A stretch of 64,000 bases of DNA from Azolla caroliniana (lineage: Eukaryota; Polypodiophyta). The notes under the pieces are model-generated. The model did not search any database, had not been told where the DNA came from, and saw nothing but the letters and a program-made list of their open reading frames with translations. A program made the translations under genes and the position numbers. Of this stretch, positions 24,303-34,747 are shown piece by piece (within the stretch, counting starts at the first letter, position 1; each line of letters opens with the position of its first letter). Location of the stretch: positions 1,488,001 through 1,552,000 of the forward strand of contig JBHGNT010000008.1 of the NCBI GenBank assembly GCA_043228905.1, given 5' to 3'.

Positions 24303-24373
24303 CTAAAATATTGTTTCTCCCTGGTTGTCAATACTTGGTAGGATGCATAAATTGAGTATTTTACACTACCAAT

Positions 24374-24559
24374 GAGTATATGATTCAGGTTATTGAGATC
24401 AAGCTAATGGAAATAAGTCCCTCCACATTACTACAAATTGCAAGTTGTGGAAGGTGGTCGATCTCAGAGGCCAAAGGAAAGAGGTCTTAACTGGGTGGTC
24501 TGTGACAAAAAGTTTGTCTCTCCTGGGTTGCCAATATTTTATAGGATGCATGGATTGAG
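24374..24559 (+). repeat. Second copy of the helicase 3' end (partial, decayed)
   Basis: It matches 24159-24356, which spans the last codons and start of the 3' UTR. Shared blocks include GAGTATATG, CAGGTTATTGAGATCAAGC, CTCCACATTA, GATCTCAGA and GGATGCAT...ATTGAG. Small deletions and stops make it non-coding. Confidence 0.85.
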
Positions 24560-24593
24560 CGGCAGTCAAAACCAAACTCAAAATCAATGTTTA

Positions 24594-24701
24594 GAGGATT
24601 GTCGATCTCAAAAATTACCTAAAGGCAAAGAGAGGTCCTAATTGGGTGGTCCATGACGAAAATGTTGTTTCTTCCCAGTTGCCAATACTTTGTAGATTGA
24701 G
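24594..24701 (+). repeat. Third copy of the helicase 3' end (shorter)
   Basis: GAGGATTGTCGATCTCAAAA, TTACCTAAAGGCAAAGAGAG, TTGCCAATACTT and AGATTGAG follow in the order seen in the authentic 3' end. It covers only the terminal half of the unit. Confidence 0.8.
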
Positions 24702-27700
24702 CAATCAAAAGCAAACTCAGATACATTCTTTTTAGGCAGAGATGATTTTATGTGGTGAAATTTCTCTCTTGACTGTTTCATCTTTATTCCTGATGTAACT
24801 GTTATTAAAAATAGAGCTCTGATAGCCGAAATACTTACGTTACATATGAAAATTTTTCCATGGTTTTGGACTTTCGGCAGGATCTCCAATACTTGAGGAA
24901 ACAAAAAAGATGATTTATCAGTGTATAAATTTATGGGGTCAACAATGAAGAGGAGCAACAATTGAATCTGTTTAAATTGCGGACAATTTTCCTTATTAAT
25001 TATTGCTCTTGGCAACATTTCTCATCTTTGGCGATGCTTTTCCACATCTTACAGCACTGCTTTTTAATACTTCGGGGGTGGTTTCATATCTTCGATCTAA
25101 TGTCTGGCTATTCTTGGCAGTGAAATTAATAATAAAATATGCATTGTAGGTAGGTAAGGTTGTTAACAAAGTGGTATTTGTTGAGTTGGCATCATGTAAA
25201 TATGATTTAAGATGGAAGCTGAAGAAAAAATCGGATAAGAGATGACGTCGGGATATAGGTATTTCAACATCAATCAAATGGTATCCTCCCCCCTCTAAAA
25301 AAATAAAAAAATATCCTTTATATCTGTAATTTAACTCACTCCATATGAAATTGCATACACATAAATAGTGATTCACTGTTTTATTTTGAGCATAACTACG
25401 GAAAGTACTAGAATGGAAAACTAGTGAGAATGATACTAGTGGTCATGTTTTTCTGAAAATGCCAGTATTTTGATGCAAGCATATGGTGACATGTGTGTTC
25501 ACCCACCTAATATCTTACTTTTACTTTATTTCAAAATAGATGGCTACTTTGTGTAAACAAGATGCTTTGCCCCTGATGTTTTTGTGAAATTTCTCAAACA
25601 AGGTCCATCATGCCATTTACTTCTTTTGACTTTGCATTTATGTCATTTCATGGGGATGGTGGTAGAGAAATCTTGAATTTTGTCCTTCAATGTGAAATGA
25701 ACTGATGTTATTCTGGTTAGCCAATTGGGAAATCTTGAATTTTGTCCTGAAGTGTGAAATGAGCTGATGTTATTCTCTATCTCTACTCTGGTCCCATAGG
25801 TCAAAATTGGCCTCTTTATGGATGATAAAAATTCTAATTCTAATTATGTTTCTTCTTTTTGTTTATGTTCTGTGCTTCTTATGTGTCATATTGTATATAC
25901 TTGTATGTGTATCGTTGTCCCCATATTTAATAAATGCCACTAATTCCATTGCTAAGCTAAAAATGGAACCATTTTTATCTTATTAGTTAAAGAATCATCA
26001 CAATACAAAAATTATTTGATAAGTGATTTTTGTAAACAACAAGATTAAAACCTAGATTAATCATACAACAATTAAACACCTCCATGAGCAAACATGCAAA
26101 TGGAGAAACATGTTTGCTAGCCATAATCAACTTGGTAAATAGTTATAGTAATATATGATTTGCATGACATACATATGATGCCAGAGTCTTTGCAATGTCC
26201 ATATGGTCTACAAAATGATATTAAGTAGTGGTTGGAACTATTGAGTTAGTATTGTAGGTGTAGAGTTTAAATATCTAGCAGAGTGGCATGAATTAAGGAG
26301 TATTTTAACATCTTTTGTACCACACTAAAACTCTTTTATCCAGTTTTATTTTCAATGATTGGGTACACATCCCATTTCCAATTGTGACATGGGCCAAATT
26401 TGGTCTTAGAAGACGTTAATATATCTTTCTTTCTTTTCTTTCTCCTCTATTGATCTATTGATTACTTAACCTCGATCAACATATAAACACAAGAAGCATA
26501 AACCAATGTATGCTCACTACCAAGGTCACACCCCAAAATATGATAATTGTGTGGACAAAAATGAAATGTAGTACATTATATTGCATGGTTGTTATTGCGT
26601 AAAAGCCTATTCTCGTGCAAATAAAACTCAAGGCATCTTTATTCCAAGATGTTTATATACAACATGCTTTAGGTGGTCTCCGCACAGTATAGGCTCGTGT
26701 TGAATTCCCAACAATTACAATGATTGAAGTGCAATAAATGTATGCTTGCTAGAAGAGAATCTTCCCAAGTTGACGGAAGTGCTATGAATCAAGCACCAAC
26801 GATAGATAGTCGATGGAAGGGCAACCACCCAATAGGGCCAACAATCACATCTGAACGTAATATAACTACACCTGAACTTGTAGCAACCCCAAGCCCATCA
26901 CATACCATAGAAGTGAAAACAACAATGGGCATCATTGTGACTTGAGTTGGATCCTATACATTCACTTAAACAAACCATGGGTACCTACACAAATCATGGG
27001 TATGTTTATTCATATGATAAACTTAATACCTCACATACATGTGTTCATTAAGAACCCCTTTGTCATACACTTTTTTTAAGAATGTAACTACCTTATGGCC
27101 ATGTTTAAGAGCATTCAATGTAAAGTGATAAGTGCATGTATTTTCAAAAACCTACAAAATGGATTTGATTCAAAACCACTCATGTGATACCCTTAGGCAT
27201 AACATTGTAACCACCCATGTCGATGTCTAAAGCAAAGGGATAGGTGCACTTTTTTCCAGACACTACAATTGATTGATATTCTTGTCTACATTTGGCTTTT
27301 CATTTACCTCATTAGGAAGAACGATTGGCATGATAAGTTATTTGTGTTTCTTTGACAAGTTTGTTTTAACATATGAGAAGCATAACATTGTCATTCTCAA
27401 AGTGTATGGTATGATATTTTCAAACGTTTATGAACCCTTTGAACCGAAATGTATGATGCCATACATTCAAAACATGAGATAAAGGACCTTGGGTAATATT
27501 TTTTAGTACTAAAGGCACAAACACAAGGCTTGTTTTTATTAATTGTTTTACTTTTACTTTTACTTTTTCTCTTTTTCCTACTAGGAAGAGAAACACTTTA
27601 TATCCTATGTGTTCTACCTATGTGTTCTAGATAGGTGTTGTGTGTGTGGTTTGTTCTACAAAATAGACCGTTCCTTTCCCTTGCTTTCACGTTTGATCAA

Positions 27701-27940
27701 TTCTAGGTTCTTTTATTGAATGCACCAATACCTACACAAATAAATCCATTTGCTCAATCCAAGTTAATCATATTCAACCCATCTGCATATAGATGCTTAA
27801 CAATGAGGCTGAATACACGGATCAAACTTGGATTGTCTTCATTTCATGGAAATAATACAGAGAAACGTAGGGCACATTCGATATGGTGTAGGAAATGTAA
27901 CCAGACAACAAAAGAAAAAACATTATATACACACACTCCT
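24702..27940. other. Intergenic, no gene seen
   Basis: AT-rich sequence. A short repeat, GGGAAATCTTGAATTTTGTCCT-like, occurs twice (about 25668 and 25728). No frame with a domain, no LTR pair and no transposase was found. Confidence 0.6.
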
Positions 27941-27944
27941 CATG

Positions 27945-28500
27945 GTTGTTTTTTGTCAAATATAATGTTTGCTTATTTCTTTTGGTTTAAGGTAGTCGAG
28001 ACTATTCATGTCATGAGTAATCTCTCATAATCAACAATAGTTGACAAAAGCGCTATATATCATTGATACTACTTAGAAGATTCATTTATACTCACACTCC
28101 TCAACAATGGTTTTCATATATGAAGTTCTTCAAATATGATTTGCTTAGTTCTTCCCGTTTTTAAGGTAGTCTAGACTATTCATGTCATGAGTTATCTCAC
28201 ATAAACAACCATAGTCGATGGAAGTGCTTAGGTGCTATAAATAATTGATACTACTTGGAGGTGCATTGGATGGGAATCAAACATGGGTCTATACCACTAG
28301 ACCACCAATGCACGCAATATATATTTTGATGCCTTGACATTGTCAATGCAAATCAACATCTGATTCATACAATCTCAAGGAAATTGTGGTGTTAAAAATG
28401 GGCATGTTTTTAGGGTTTGTAAGCTTGTCCAAACTATACATGTCTTTAGGCATCTCATGTAATCAATGACAGTCAATGGAATCGCTATATATAGTTGCGT
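27945..28500. repeat. Three diverged copies of a roughly 150-bp unit
   Basis: Units near 27945-28085, 28098-28255 and 28400-28500 share AAGGTAGTC(G/T)AGACTATTCATGT-like, CTCATGAGT, AGT(T/C)GA and CGCTATATA blocks. They are spaced 150-300 bp and are strongly decayed. Confidence 0.5.
28263..28311 (-). pseudogene. tRNA-Gly-like relic lacking the anticodon arm
   Basis: On the minus strand, GCATTGG (28305-28311) can pair perfectly with CCAATGC (28263-28269) as a 7-bp acceptor stem. It is followed by TGGTCTAGTGGTA, the D-arm/A-box of plant tRNA-Gly, and by GTTTGATTCCC, a B-box with two changes. Only 49 nt separate the ends, so the anticodon and variable arms are missing. It cannot function as a tRNA. 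It is a pseudogene or the head of a short interspersed element. Confidence 0.55.
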
Positions 28501-29262
28501 GATGCATTTAACAATGGATGGGTAGCCAAATTCCATACTTGCCTTTATGGGCACTCTTAAGAAGGGTTAGGGTGGTTATAGACCATCGGCCATCCCCTAG
28601 TGAAGGAGAGAAATGCATCCAAGCCTCTTTTCAATTTTCCATACCATTGAGTATGGACATGGATTGTACCTTGTGTTTGAAGGAGGAACACACGTATGCA
28701 CCTAGAGCTTTGATACACTAATAGAGTCTCCCCTTCACGAAGCTGGCTAGCCTTCTTTTCTAGGCTTAAACCCTAGGACCATGTCTATTCACACTTGACT
28801 ATATCATTGGAAGTGGTCAAGTTATGAAATACTCAAGGTACCTCTCACCATTGGATTTGAGAATAACTCAATCCTTAATTCTCATTCCTTATGAAATAGC
28901 CCACACTTAGTAATAATCTTAATGTTAGAGAACTAGAGTTCATTATACCATGTGGTTATGCTTGTAAACTTGACCCTCTTAAGTGTCAAGAAAGGATCAT
29001 TCGAGTACTTGGGGTGATTGTATAGTCATATTTAGGAACCATTATTGTCATAAAATGCATGCTTATTCGAGTATACCTGCTAGCATAATCTTGACATGGA
29101 TCATGGTTTTGTTCCACTTTATAAGTAAGAAGTCATTAGCAATAAACAAGCTTTAATATATTAAAATCAAGAATTAATTGTTGGAATACTTGACATGGAA
29201 TAGTGTTGGGATTCTAAATTGGGAACAATCAAGTGGCAGAATTTGTCGATTAACGAGGAGTT
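28501..29262. other. Intergenic, 3' of the dehydrogenase gene
   Basis: No coding frame or repeat of note. The stretch would include the 3' UTR of the minus-strand gene ending at 29263. Confidence 0.6.
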
Positions 29263-31230
29263 TTAAGCATCACCAGACTGAAATGACTCGATCGGCAAAC
29301 ATGCAAACGGAGAAAGATGCGTAGATATGCCGCCATCGACAGTGATAATAGTTCCTGTGATGTATGATGCACTTGGCATACACATGAATGCCACGACATG
29401 TGCAATCTCGGACGGATCCGCAAGACGCCGCAATGGAATGCGCTCTTGTAACGCTCCCCTAATCTCTATTGACATCTGAACATAAACAAAAAAACACAGT
29501 CTTCCAATGGGGATCTAAAGTCCCAAAAAACAAACATGATTATGATGAGGAGAAGAATAATTGATAGATTAGATAGATAGATAGATTCTATTATTGTCTT
29601 TGGAAGTCAAATAATGATGCATGAGAAGGTGAAAGTGATAATACTTTCTGATTTGCAGGCGTTATGGTGTACCCCGGAGCAATAACATTCACTCGGATGT
29701 TGTCTTTGGCCCATTCGAAGGCTAAATCTTGTCCCAGTTGATTAACTGCGCCTAAACAATTTCATCCAAATAGATACAGTGAGTCAAGCATATGTCAGTT
29801 ACAGTTATTCAGGATATGTCAGTTCAAGCATATGTCAGTTCAGGATATGTCAGTTATTCAGGATATGTCAGTGAATTAAGAAGTCTAAGAGAAAGCATGA
29901 AATAACACACAAGCCACAAGGCCTTCCATTTTTACCTTTACTGATACTGTAAGCACTGGATTGGAGACCAAGTACTGATGAGCCGGCAATGGAGGAATTA
30001 AAGACAATGGAGCCCTTCCCATTTGCTTTCATCAAAGGATGGGCAAGCTGGCTTAAATGTAGTCCAGCCTCGAGGTTCGCAGCCATTACTTCGGAGAAAC
30101 TTGTCAGTGGCAAATCCAATGCGGTCGAGATAATGCCAAAGCCCACATTATTCACCTGGTTTCAAGAAGAAAGAAGAAATTTAGACAGGTTGGTTAGAAT
30201 TTAGAGTTTAGGGTTAGGGTTAGGGTTTAGATTTATTGTTAGGGGTTAGGGTTTGAGCTACAGTTTCCCAATGATTCTCATTCACTTTAAATATATGGAA
30301 CATGGATTATGAATATATTGAGGGGTGAGGAGAGATCCACCAGGATGTCAAGCTTCGAGGAGAAGCGGAGGGCAACTTGAGCCATGAGTTGCTTCCGATC
30401 CTCTGCCACTGAGACATCGCAAACAGAGCCATGGATGCTTCCACTCCATGTAGCACTCGCATACTCGGCGAGGCATTTCTCCAAGTCTTCACTTGTGCGT
30501 GCACACACCCACACGTGTGCCCCGAGCTGTGCTAACTCTTCTGCTATCGCACGCCTGCAGGTTGCAACATACAATTTTAGTCATCAGTAGAGAAATCCAT
30601 TCATTCTCAATGGAGGAATTTTAGTTTTGCCAAATTTTGGCTAATTTGAAGGGAAAAGTGATGGCAAGGGCAGGGATCGGAGAAAATACTCAAGAGATTG
30701 GATCATAGACTTCTTGAATCCCAATTTTAAAATGGAGATACAAGTGCAGTTAGGAACTGTAATCATGTGAAGGAAACATTTGGATGAGTTCTGTGCTTTT
30801 TTTAGCTCCCATTGTGACTGAAATTATTTGTTGATCTCAGAAAATTATATGTCATGCCATGCAACAAACAAAGGAGCTAGTGTCATCAGCTAAGCTAGAT
30901 TTTGACACAGAGTTTTTGAGTGATTCATATACCATGTCAGCCATGGCTGCACCCTTTTTCATACCACAAAATAAACCCTAATCCTTGCCATTGTTCTAAT
31001 CCCAGACTGCCAAATATGTAATCACATTGGATTATTGGATATTAGGTCTTGACCTATATATGTAGTTATCTCGATGGATTTGGATCGATCTCATACATGA
31101 CCGGACATACATTTATAGATAAACACAAAGAGAGATTTTACCCGATGCCTTTGGTGGCTCCGGTCACAAGAGCTGTACAGCCCTTTAAGTTCCATGGATC
31201 TGTTGGAAAGCTCCTTCCACTTGACGACAT
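29263..31230 (-). CDS. Short-chain dehydrogenase/reductase, tropinone-reductase-like, five exons
   Basis: Minus-strand exons: 31142-31230, 30341-30554, 29936-30155, 29645-29751, 29263-29475. All introns are GT-AG, and the exon lengths (89, 214, 220, 107, 213) sum to 281 codons, a 280-aa protein. The NAD(P)-binding motif TGATKGIG is at residues 23-30. NNVG at 74-77 stands where most members have NNAG. A Ser pair at 126-127 and Tyr141-x3-Lys145 supply the catalytic set. IAPGYTITP and [13 protein letters not shown] complete the fold. This matches the plant tropinone-reductase-like group, cytosolic enzymes reducing small carbonyls with NADPH; the true substrate cannot be read from the sequence, and the family name does not imply tropane alkaloids. 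A TATAAA box lies on the minus strand at 31321-31326. A second first exon lies 0.6 kb further upstream. Confidence 0.93.
29784..29873. repeat. Minisatellite in intron 3 of the dehydrogenase gene
   Basis: GGATATGTCAGTT and CAAGCATATGTCAGTT alternate several times inside the intron between exons 3 and 4. Confidence 0.85.
30206..30258 (+). repeat. Telomere-like TTTAGGG/TTAGGG repeats in intron 2
   Basis: A short interstitial run of TTTAGGG-type units, partly shortened to TTAGGG, lies in the intron between exons 2 and 3 of the dehydrogenase gene. Confidence 0.8.
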
Positions 31231-31320
31231 CTCTGTCCAAAAGAATAAAAGATGAGACCTAAAATTGGCCAAATGAGAAGCTGGAGTGGACAGGTACAAT
31301 CCTATCCCTGTTTGCTTTGC

Positions 31321-31326
31321 TTTATA
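31321..31326 (-). promoter_or_regulatory. TATA box for the proximal first exon
   Basis: TATAAA on the minus strand lies about 90 bp before the ATG at 31230. Confidence 0.5.
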
Positions 31327-31825
31327 CAAGACAGGAGTGATGAGATCCTTATCACTTTACGTGGAATGCTCTTACATACGACAAATTAAAGGAGGGTAGG
31401 TTCTCCTGAAAAAGGGGGATAGGGAATTAGTGGTCCAAAAAAGACCACAATGGCAACAACATCAAGAAAATGAATTATGGTTTGACATTCGATTAATATA
31501 TACACCATTTTCTCAATGAATCAGATGTAAGGTTCAAGACATCAAAGCTATGCAAGCAACATGGCATTTATATGGAATAGTGAATTATGATTGGCATTAC
31601 ATTAATATATGACAGCAGGAAATCATTCACTCCGAGAGTGATATATGAAAGTTGTTGGGTTAGACATGGATGACCCCTCTGAAGGAAATGGATGTGACAT
31701 ATTCAAGGTCAAATCACAGGTTTTCTATTGAAATTCATATGATATGCAATGCCTTTTGGTTGAACAAACAGAGATATATAAAGATATACAATGGCTTATA
31801 TTCATATATATGAAGCATTCATTAC

Positions 31826-31914
31826 CCGATGCCTTTGGTTGCGCCAGTGACGAGAGAGGTTTGGCCCTTCAAGCTCCATGGATCTGCAAGGTTGCTCCTG
31901 TCCTTAGAAGACAT
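31826..31914 (-). CDS. Alternative or orphan first exon of the dehydrogenase gene
   Basis: The minus-strand ATG at 31914 begins an 89-nt exon ending at a GTAATG donor (GT at 31825-31824). It has the same length and phase as the proximal first exon. It encodes a parallel N-terminus: MSSKDRSNLADPWSLKG, then LVTGATKGI, the nucleotide-binding turn. Joined to exon 2 it would give an intact protein. A TATATATA box lies on the minus strand at about 31965-31972, 51 bp upstream. Either this is an alternative promoter and exon of the same gene, or it is what remains of a tandem gene copy. No second set of exons 2-5 lies between the two first exons. Confidence 0.7.
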
Positions 31915-31964
31915 CTGTGCAATTTCTCTTCATACCTGTCCTGTCTATGTATGTATGTATGTAC

Positions 31965-31972
31965 ATATATAT
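31965..31972 (-). promoter_or_regulatory. TATA box for the distal first exon
   Basis: A run of TA steps on the minus strand lies about 51 bp before the ATG at 31914, next to a TATG microsatellite (31946-31962), so part of the match could be chance. Confidence 0.4.
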
Positions 31973-32228
31973 AGCTCTTCCCTAAAAGAGTCCAAAGAAA
32001 CGAATGAATTTTTGCTTGTCTTTTGCTTCTTATTTAAAAGAAGGTTTTAACAATTGAAAACGCAAGGGGACTCATGGGACACCATATCGTATTGTATCGT
32101 TGTCATGCCTTTTGGCGCCAGATCGTTGCGTGAGTCGGGTGGGAACCGCTGGGGTTTTGGACTAGGAGGAGGAGAGTTTTTAAGGCTAATAAGAATATAA
32201 ATAGATTTTAAGAAAGTGATATAGAAAC

Positions 32229-32427
32229 CTCGTGAATCCCACGAGTCTATTGTATTAGATTATTCAATATTAAGATAAGAATATGAATTTGGATTAAAAG
32301 AGAGATATTAAAAACTTGTGCATCCCACAAGTATAGATTATTAGATTTATTAATATTTAGAATCCTAGTAACAATTTATCATAGATTGGAAGAGATAGAT
32401 TATATAAAACTTCGTGAATCCCACAAT
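32229..32427. repeat. Three spaced small inverted repeats with compensating changes
   Basis: CTCGTG-AATCC-CACGAG (32229-32245) and CTTGTG-CATCC-CACAAG (32315-32331) are perfect 6-bp stems around the same 5-base loop, and the stem bases differ in pairs. A third, decayed copy lies at 32411-32427. Flanking AT-rich blocks also resemble each other. Confidence 0.7.
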
Positions 32428-32733
32428 TATATTTTATTAATTGGTGTTTTAGGAAATATATCCAATTTCCAAATATTCCACACCCCCTATTACATTGTGC
32501 TCCCCATCCTTATATAGTGATGAGAGAGTCTTAATAGTCCATGCTTTTTCTCTAACAATAGACTATATTCTTTATCTAACATGCCTTTTTCTAAAGTGAT
32601 CTTGCTTTTTCTAACTTGATGTTTTTTTATCGACTATAGTGTTCATGCATGCTAGATGTGCATGTGTAGCTTTTTCTCTTATCATGCGTTTTCTTCTAAC
32701 TAAAGTTTATCCTAGTGTGCACTTACCTTTCTA

Positions 32734-32790
32734 TGTTAGTGTAATGGTAAGGCTTTACATTATTAACATGGAGGTATAGGGTTTGAATCC
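32734..32790 (+). repeat. tRNA-like module, plus strand
   Basis: GTAATGGTAAGG (A-box-like, about 32740-32751) is followed by GGGTTTGAATCC (about 32779-32790, B-box-like). The spacing is close to that of a tRNA gene, but no cloverleaf forms. Confidence 0.35.
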
Positions 32791-32839
32791 TGTCCTATGC
32801 ATGTAACAATCTTTTTTATTATTTACAAATTTGTCTCTT

Positions 32840-33045
32840 CATCCGGTGAGAGACTCTTACCGGCCTTCTTTATCCAGCTCTTGCCGATTCTACTTGATCT
32901 GGTTCTTACCGGGTCCTCCTTGCCAGTTCCTCATTCATCCGGTTCTCCTTACCGGGTTCTCCTTACCGGTTCCTCCTTGCCGATTCTTCCTTCATCCGGT
33001 TCTCACCAGTTCTTTTTACCGATTCCTCCTTGTCCCATCCGGAGG
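32840..33045 (+). repeat. Minisatellite of CCGGTTCTCCTTA-type units
   Basis: Roughly 12-14-bp units built on TTACCGG, TTCTCC and TCATCCGG repeat imperfectly for about 200 bp. Frames that read through it give repeated Ser/Leu/Pro peptides, which is a by-product of the repeat. Confidence 0.8.
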
Positions 33046-33084
33046 GACAAAAATGCAATTTTCTCATAGTGTGCGAATTACACT

Positions 33085-33168
33085 ATGACATCGTATCATA
33101 TTGTATAGTATAGTATCGTATCATACGCTATTGTATAGTATCATATGGTATTGTATAGTATCGTACGG
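33085..33168. repeat. TATTGTATAGTATCGTA low-complexity repeat
   Basis: Imperfect TATAGTATC/GTATTGTATAG units end where the Ty3 fragment begins. Confidence 0.8.
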
Positions 33169-34239
33169 TATTCAAAGACACAAGAGGAGCATGATTCTCA
33201 TGTACTATTAGTATTAAGACGACGACGAGAACATGGTCTTTATGCAAAGCTAGAAAAGTGTAGCTTTGATTCTACCCAAGTGGAATTTCTAGGCTATGCC
33301 ATCTCATCGGAAGGCATCTCTATGGATCCAGCTAAACACTATGTTGGAGTGGCAGACTCCACGTTCATTGCGAGATGTGCAATGCTTTTTAGGTTTCGCA
33401 AACTTCTATTGCAAGTTTATACAGGACTACTCAAAGCTTATTTTGCCGCTCACACAACTTACAAAGAAGGGGCAATCATTTGTTTGGACTAAGGAAGGAG
33501 GGACGACTTTTGAAGGTCTCAAGAAAGCATTTACATGAGCTCCTGTTTTAGCTCATGTTGATCCACAGAAACTATTTATCATTGAAGTAGAAACGTCGGA
33601 TTTCGCCCTCGGTAGTATTTTGTCACAACAAGGTAACAATGAGAAGCTACATCCCTTGGCTTTCCACTCGTGCAATTTTGACGCCGCTGAAATCAATTAC
33701 GAGATACATGACAAGGAGCTCTTAGTAATAGTGGACTCTTTTGCATAATGGAGGCAGTTTTTAGAAGGATCTCCTCATCAAGTCAATGTATTCAATGATC
33801 ACAAGAATCTTGACTACTTCCAGAATGCTCGCGTATTAAATAGACGTCAAGCTCGGTGGGCCCAATTCCTCACTTGTTTTGACTTCAAGATTACATATCA
33901 TCGGATGCATTATCATGATGATCATATCTAGCTCCTCATCCTAGTGATCTGGCCTTCGACAATCAAAAGCAAGTAATCTTGCGTCTGGCATAACTTCAAG
34001 CACGTGGGTCTTTGACACCATTGGATTTCCGCATTATCGATACCATACGTGAAGACTTGAAGACATATGTTTTCGCTCAAGTTATTCTAGATCAAATTGA
34101 TCCTTCTCGGGCATCTTGTTCATGATCACAACAACCGGGTATATATTATTAGCAATTCAAATGTCATAATGGATTACTCTTCTTTAAGAAACTTTTGTAT
34201 GTTCCCAATGGTTCGTGCCGCCTTCAAATAGTACAAAAT
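33165..34239 (+). pseudogene. Ty3/gypsy pol fragment (RT end, RNase H, start of integrase), left part
   Basis: The similarity to 49550-50650 of the young Ty3 element starts inside reverse transcriptase (SKTQEEHD, LEKCSFD, VEFLGY) and runs through RNase H to the integrase N-terminal region (RLQIVQN). There is a frameshift near 33330 and stops at several points. It is interrupted at 34240 by Copia-B and resumes at 39985. Gag, protease and both LTRs are absent. Confidence 0.88.
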
Positions 34240-34654
34240 TGTTGAGCGGCAAGCTCAATTGGAGCCGGATCAGCTGAATAAGCCTGAGCCGGCAAGCGAG
34301 ACGGATCGGTAAGTCGTGAGCAACCGAGCCGGCAAGCAACAGAGCCGGTGAGCTGGGGAGCCGGTTAGCCGGATCCAATCAATAACCGGAAGCCTAGTAT
34401 TAGTGTAGACTACTAGGCAATTATAGTCTTGTAGTAAGTGTCAGATGCTCGTGTGAGCATTGAAGTACGCGCTACTTCTGTCAGTCCCATGAGGACTTGT
34501 ATAAATAGTGCTACTAAGCATAGTTGTAAATATAGAGTAATTATATCAGTTTTTGAATATAGCTTTTACGTTCTGCTCTCTTTGTCTCTCCCGTGTACTA
34601 TGTGTATTCCCTACTTTCTCTGTTTTCTAATGCTTCCGCAAGTAATCGTTTACA
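34240..34654 (+). repeat. 5' LTR of Copia-B
   Basis: Contains TATAAATA at 34500-34507. It ends TTTACA directly before the primer site. Confidence 0.93.
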
Positions 34655-34747
34655 TGGTATGAGAGCGCGAGGGTTGAGAACCTCTGCAGCCGACAAACGC
34701 TTGAAAGCAAACCCTAACAAGTCGTAAGAACAACAGACAGAGAAGTG

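Noticed and set aside
25668-25770. Short direct repeat around AATCTTGAATTTTGTCC
   Set aside because: Two imperfect copies only, with no context suggesting a mobile element.
29263-31914. Two separate tandem dehydrogenase genes
   Set aside because: Only one set of exons 2-5 is present; the distal exon is recorded as alternative or orphan instead.
32797-33088. Pro/Ser-rich repeated peptide frames
   Set aside because: Two overlapping frames both repeat, which is what a short-unit minisatellite produces; there is no start context.
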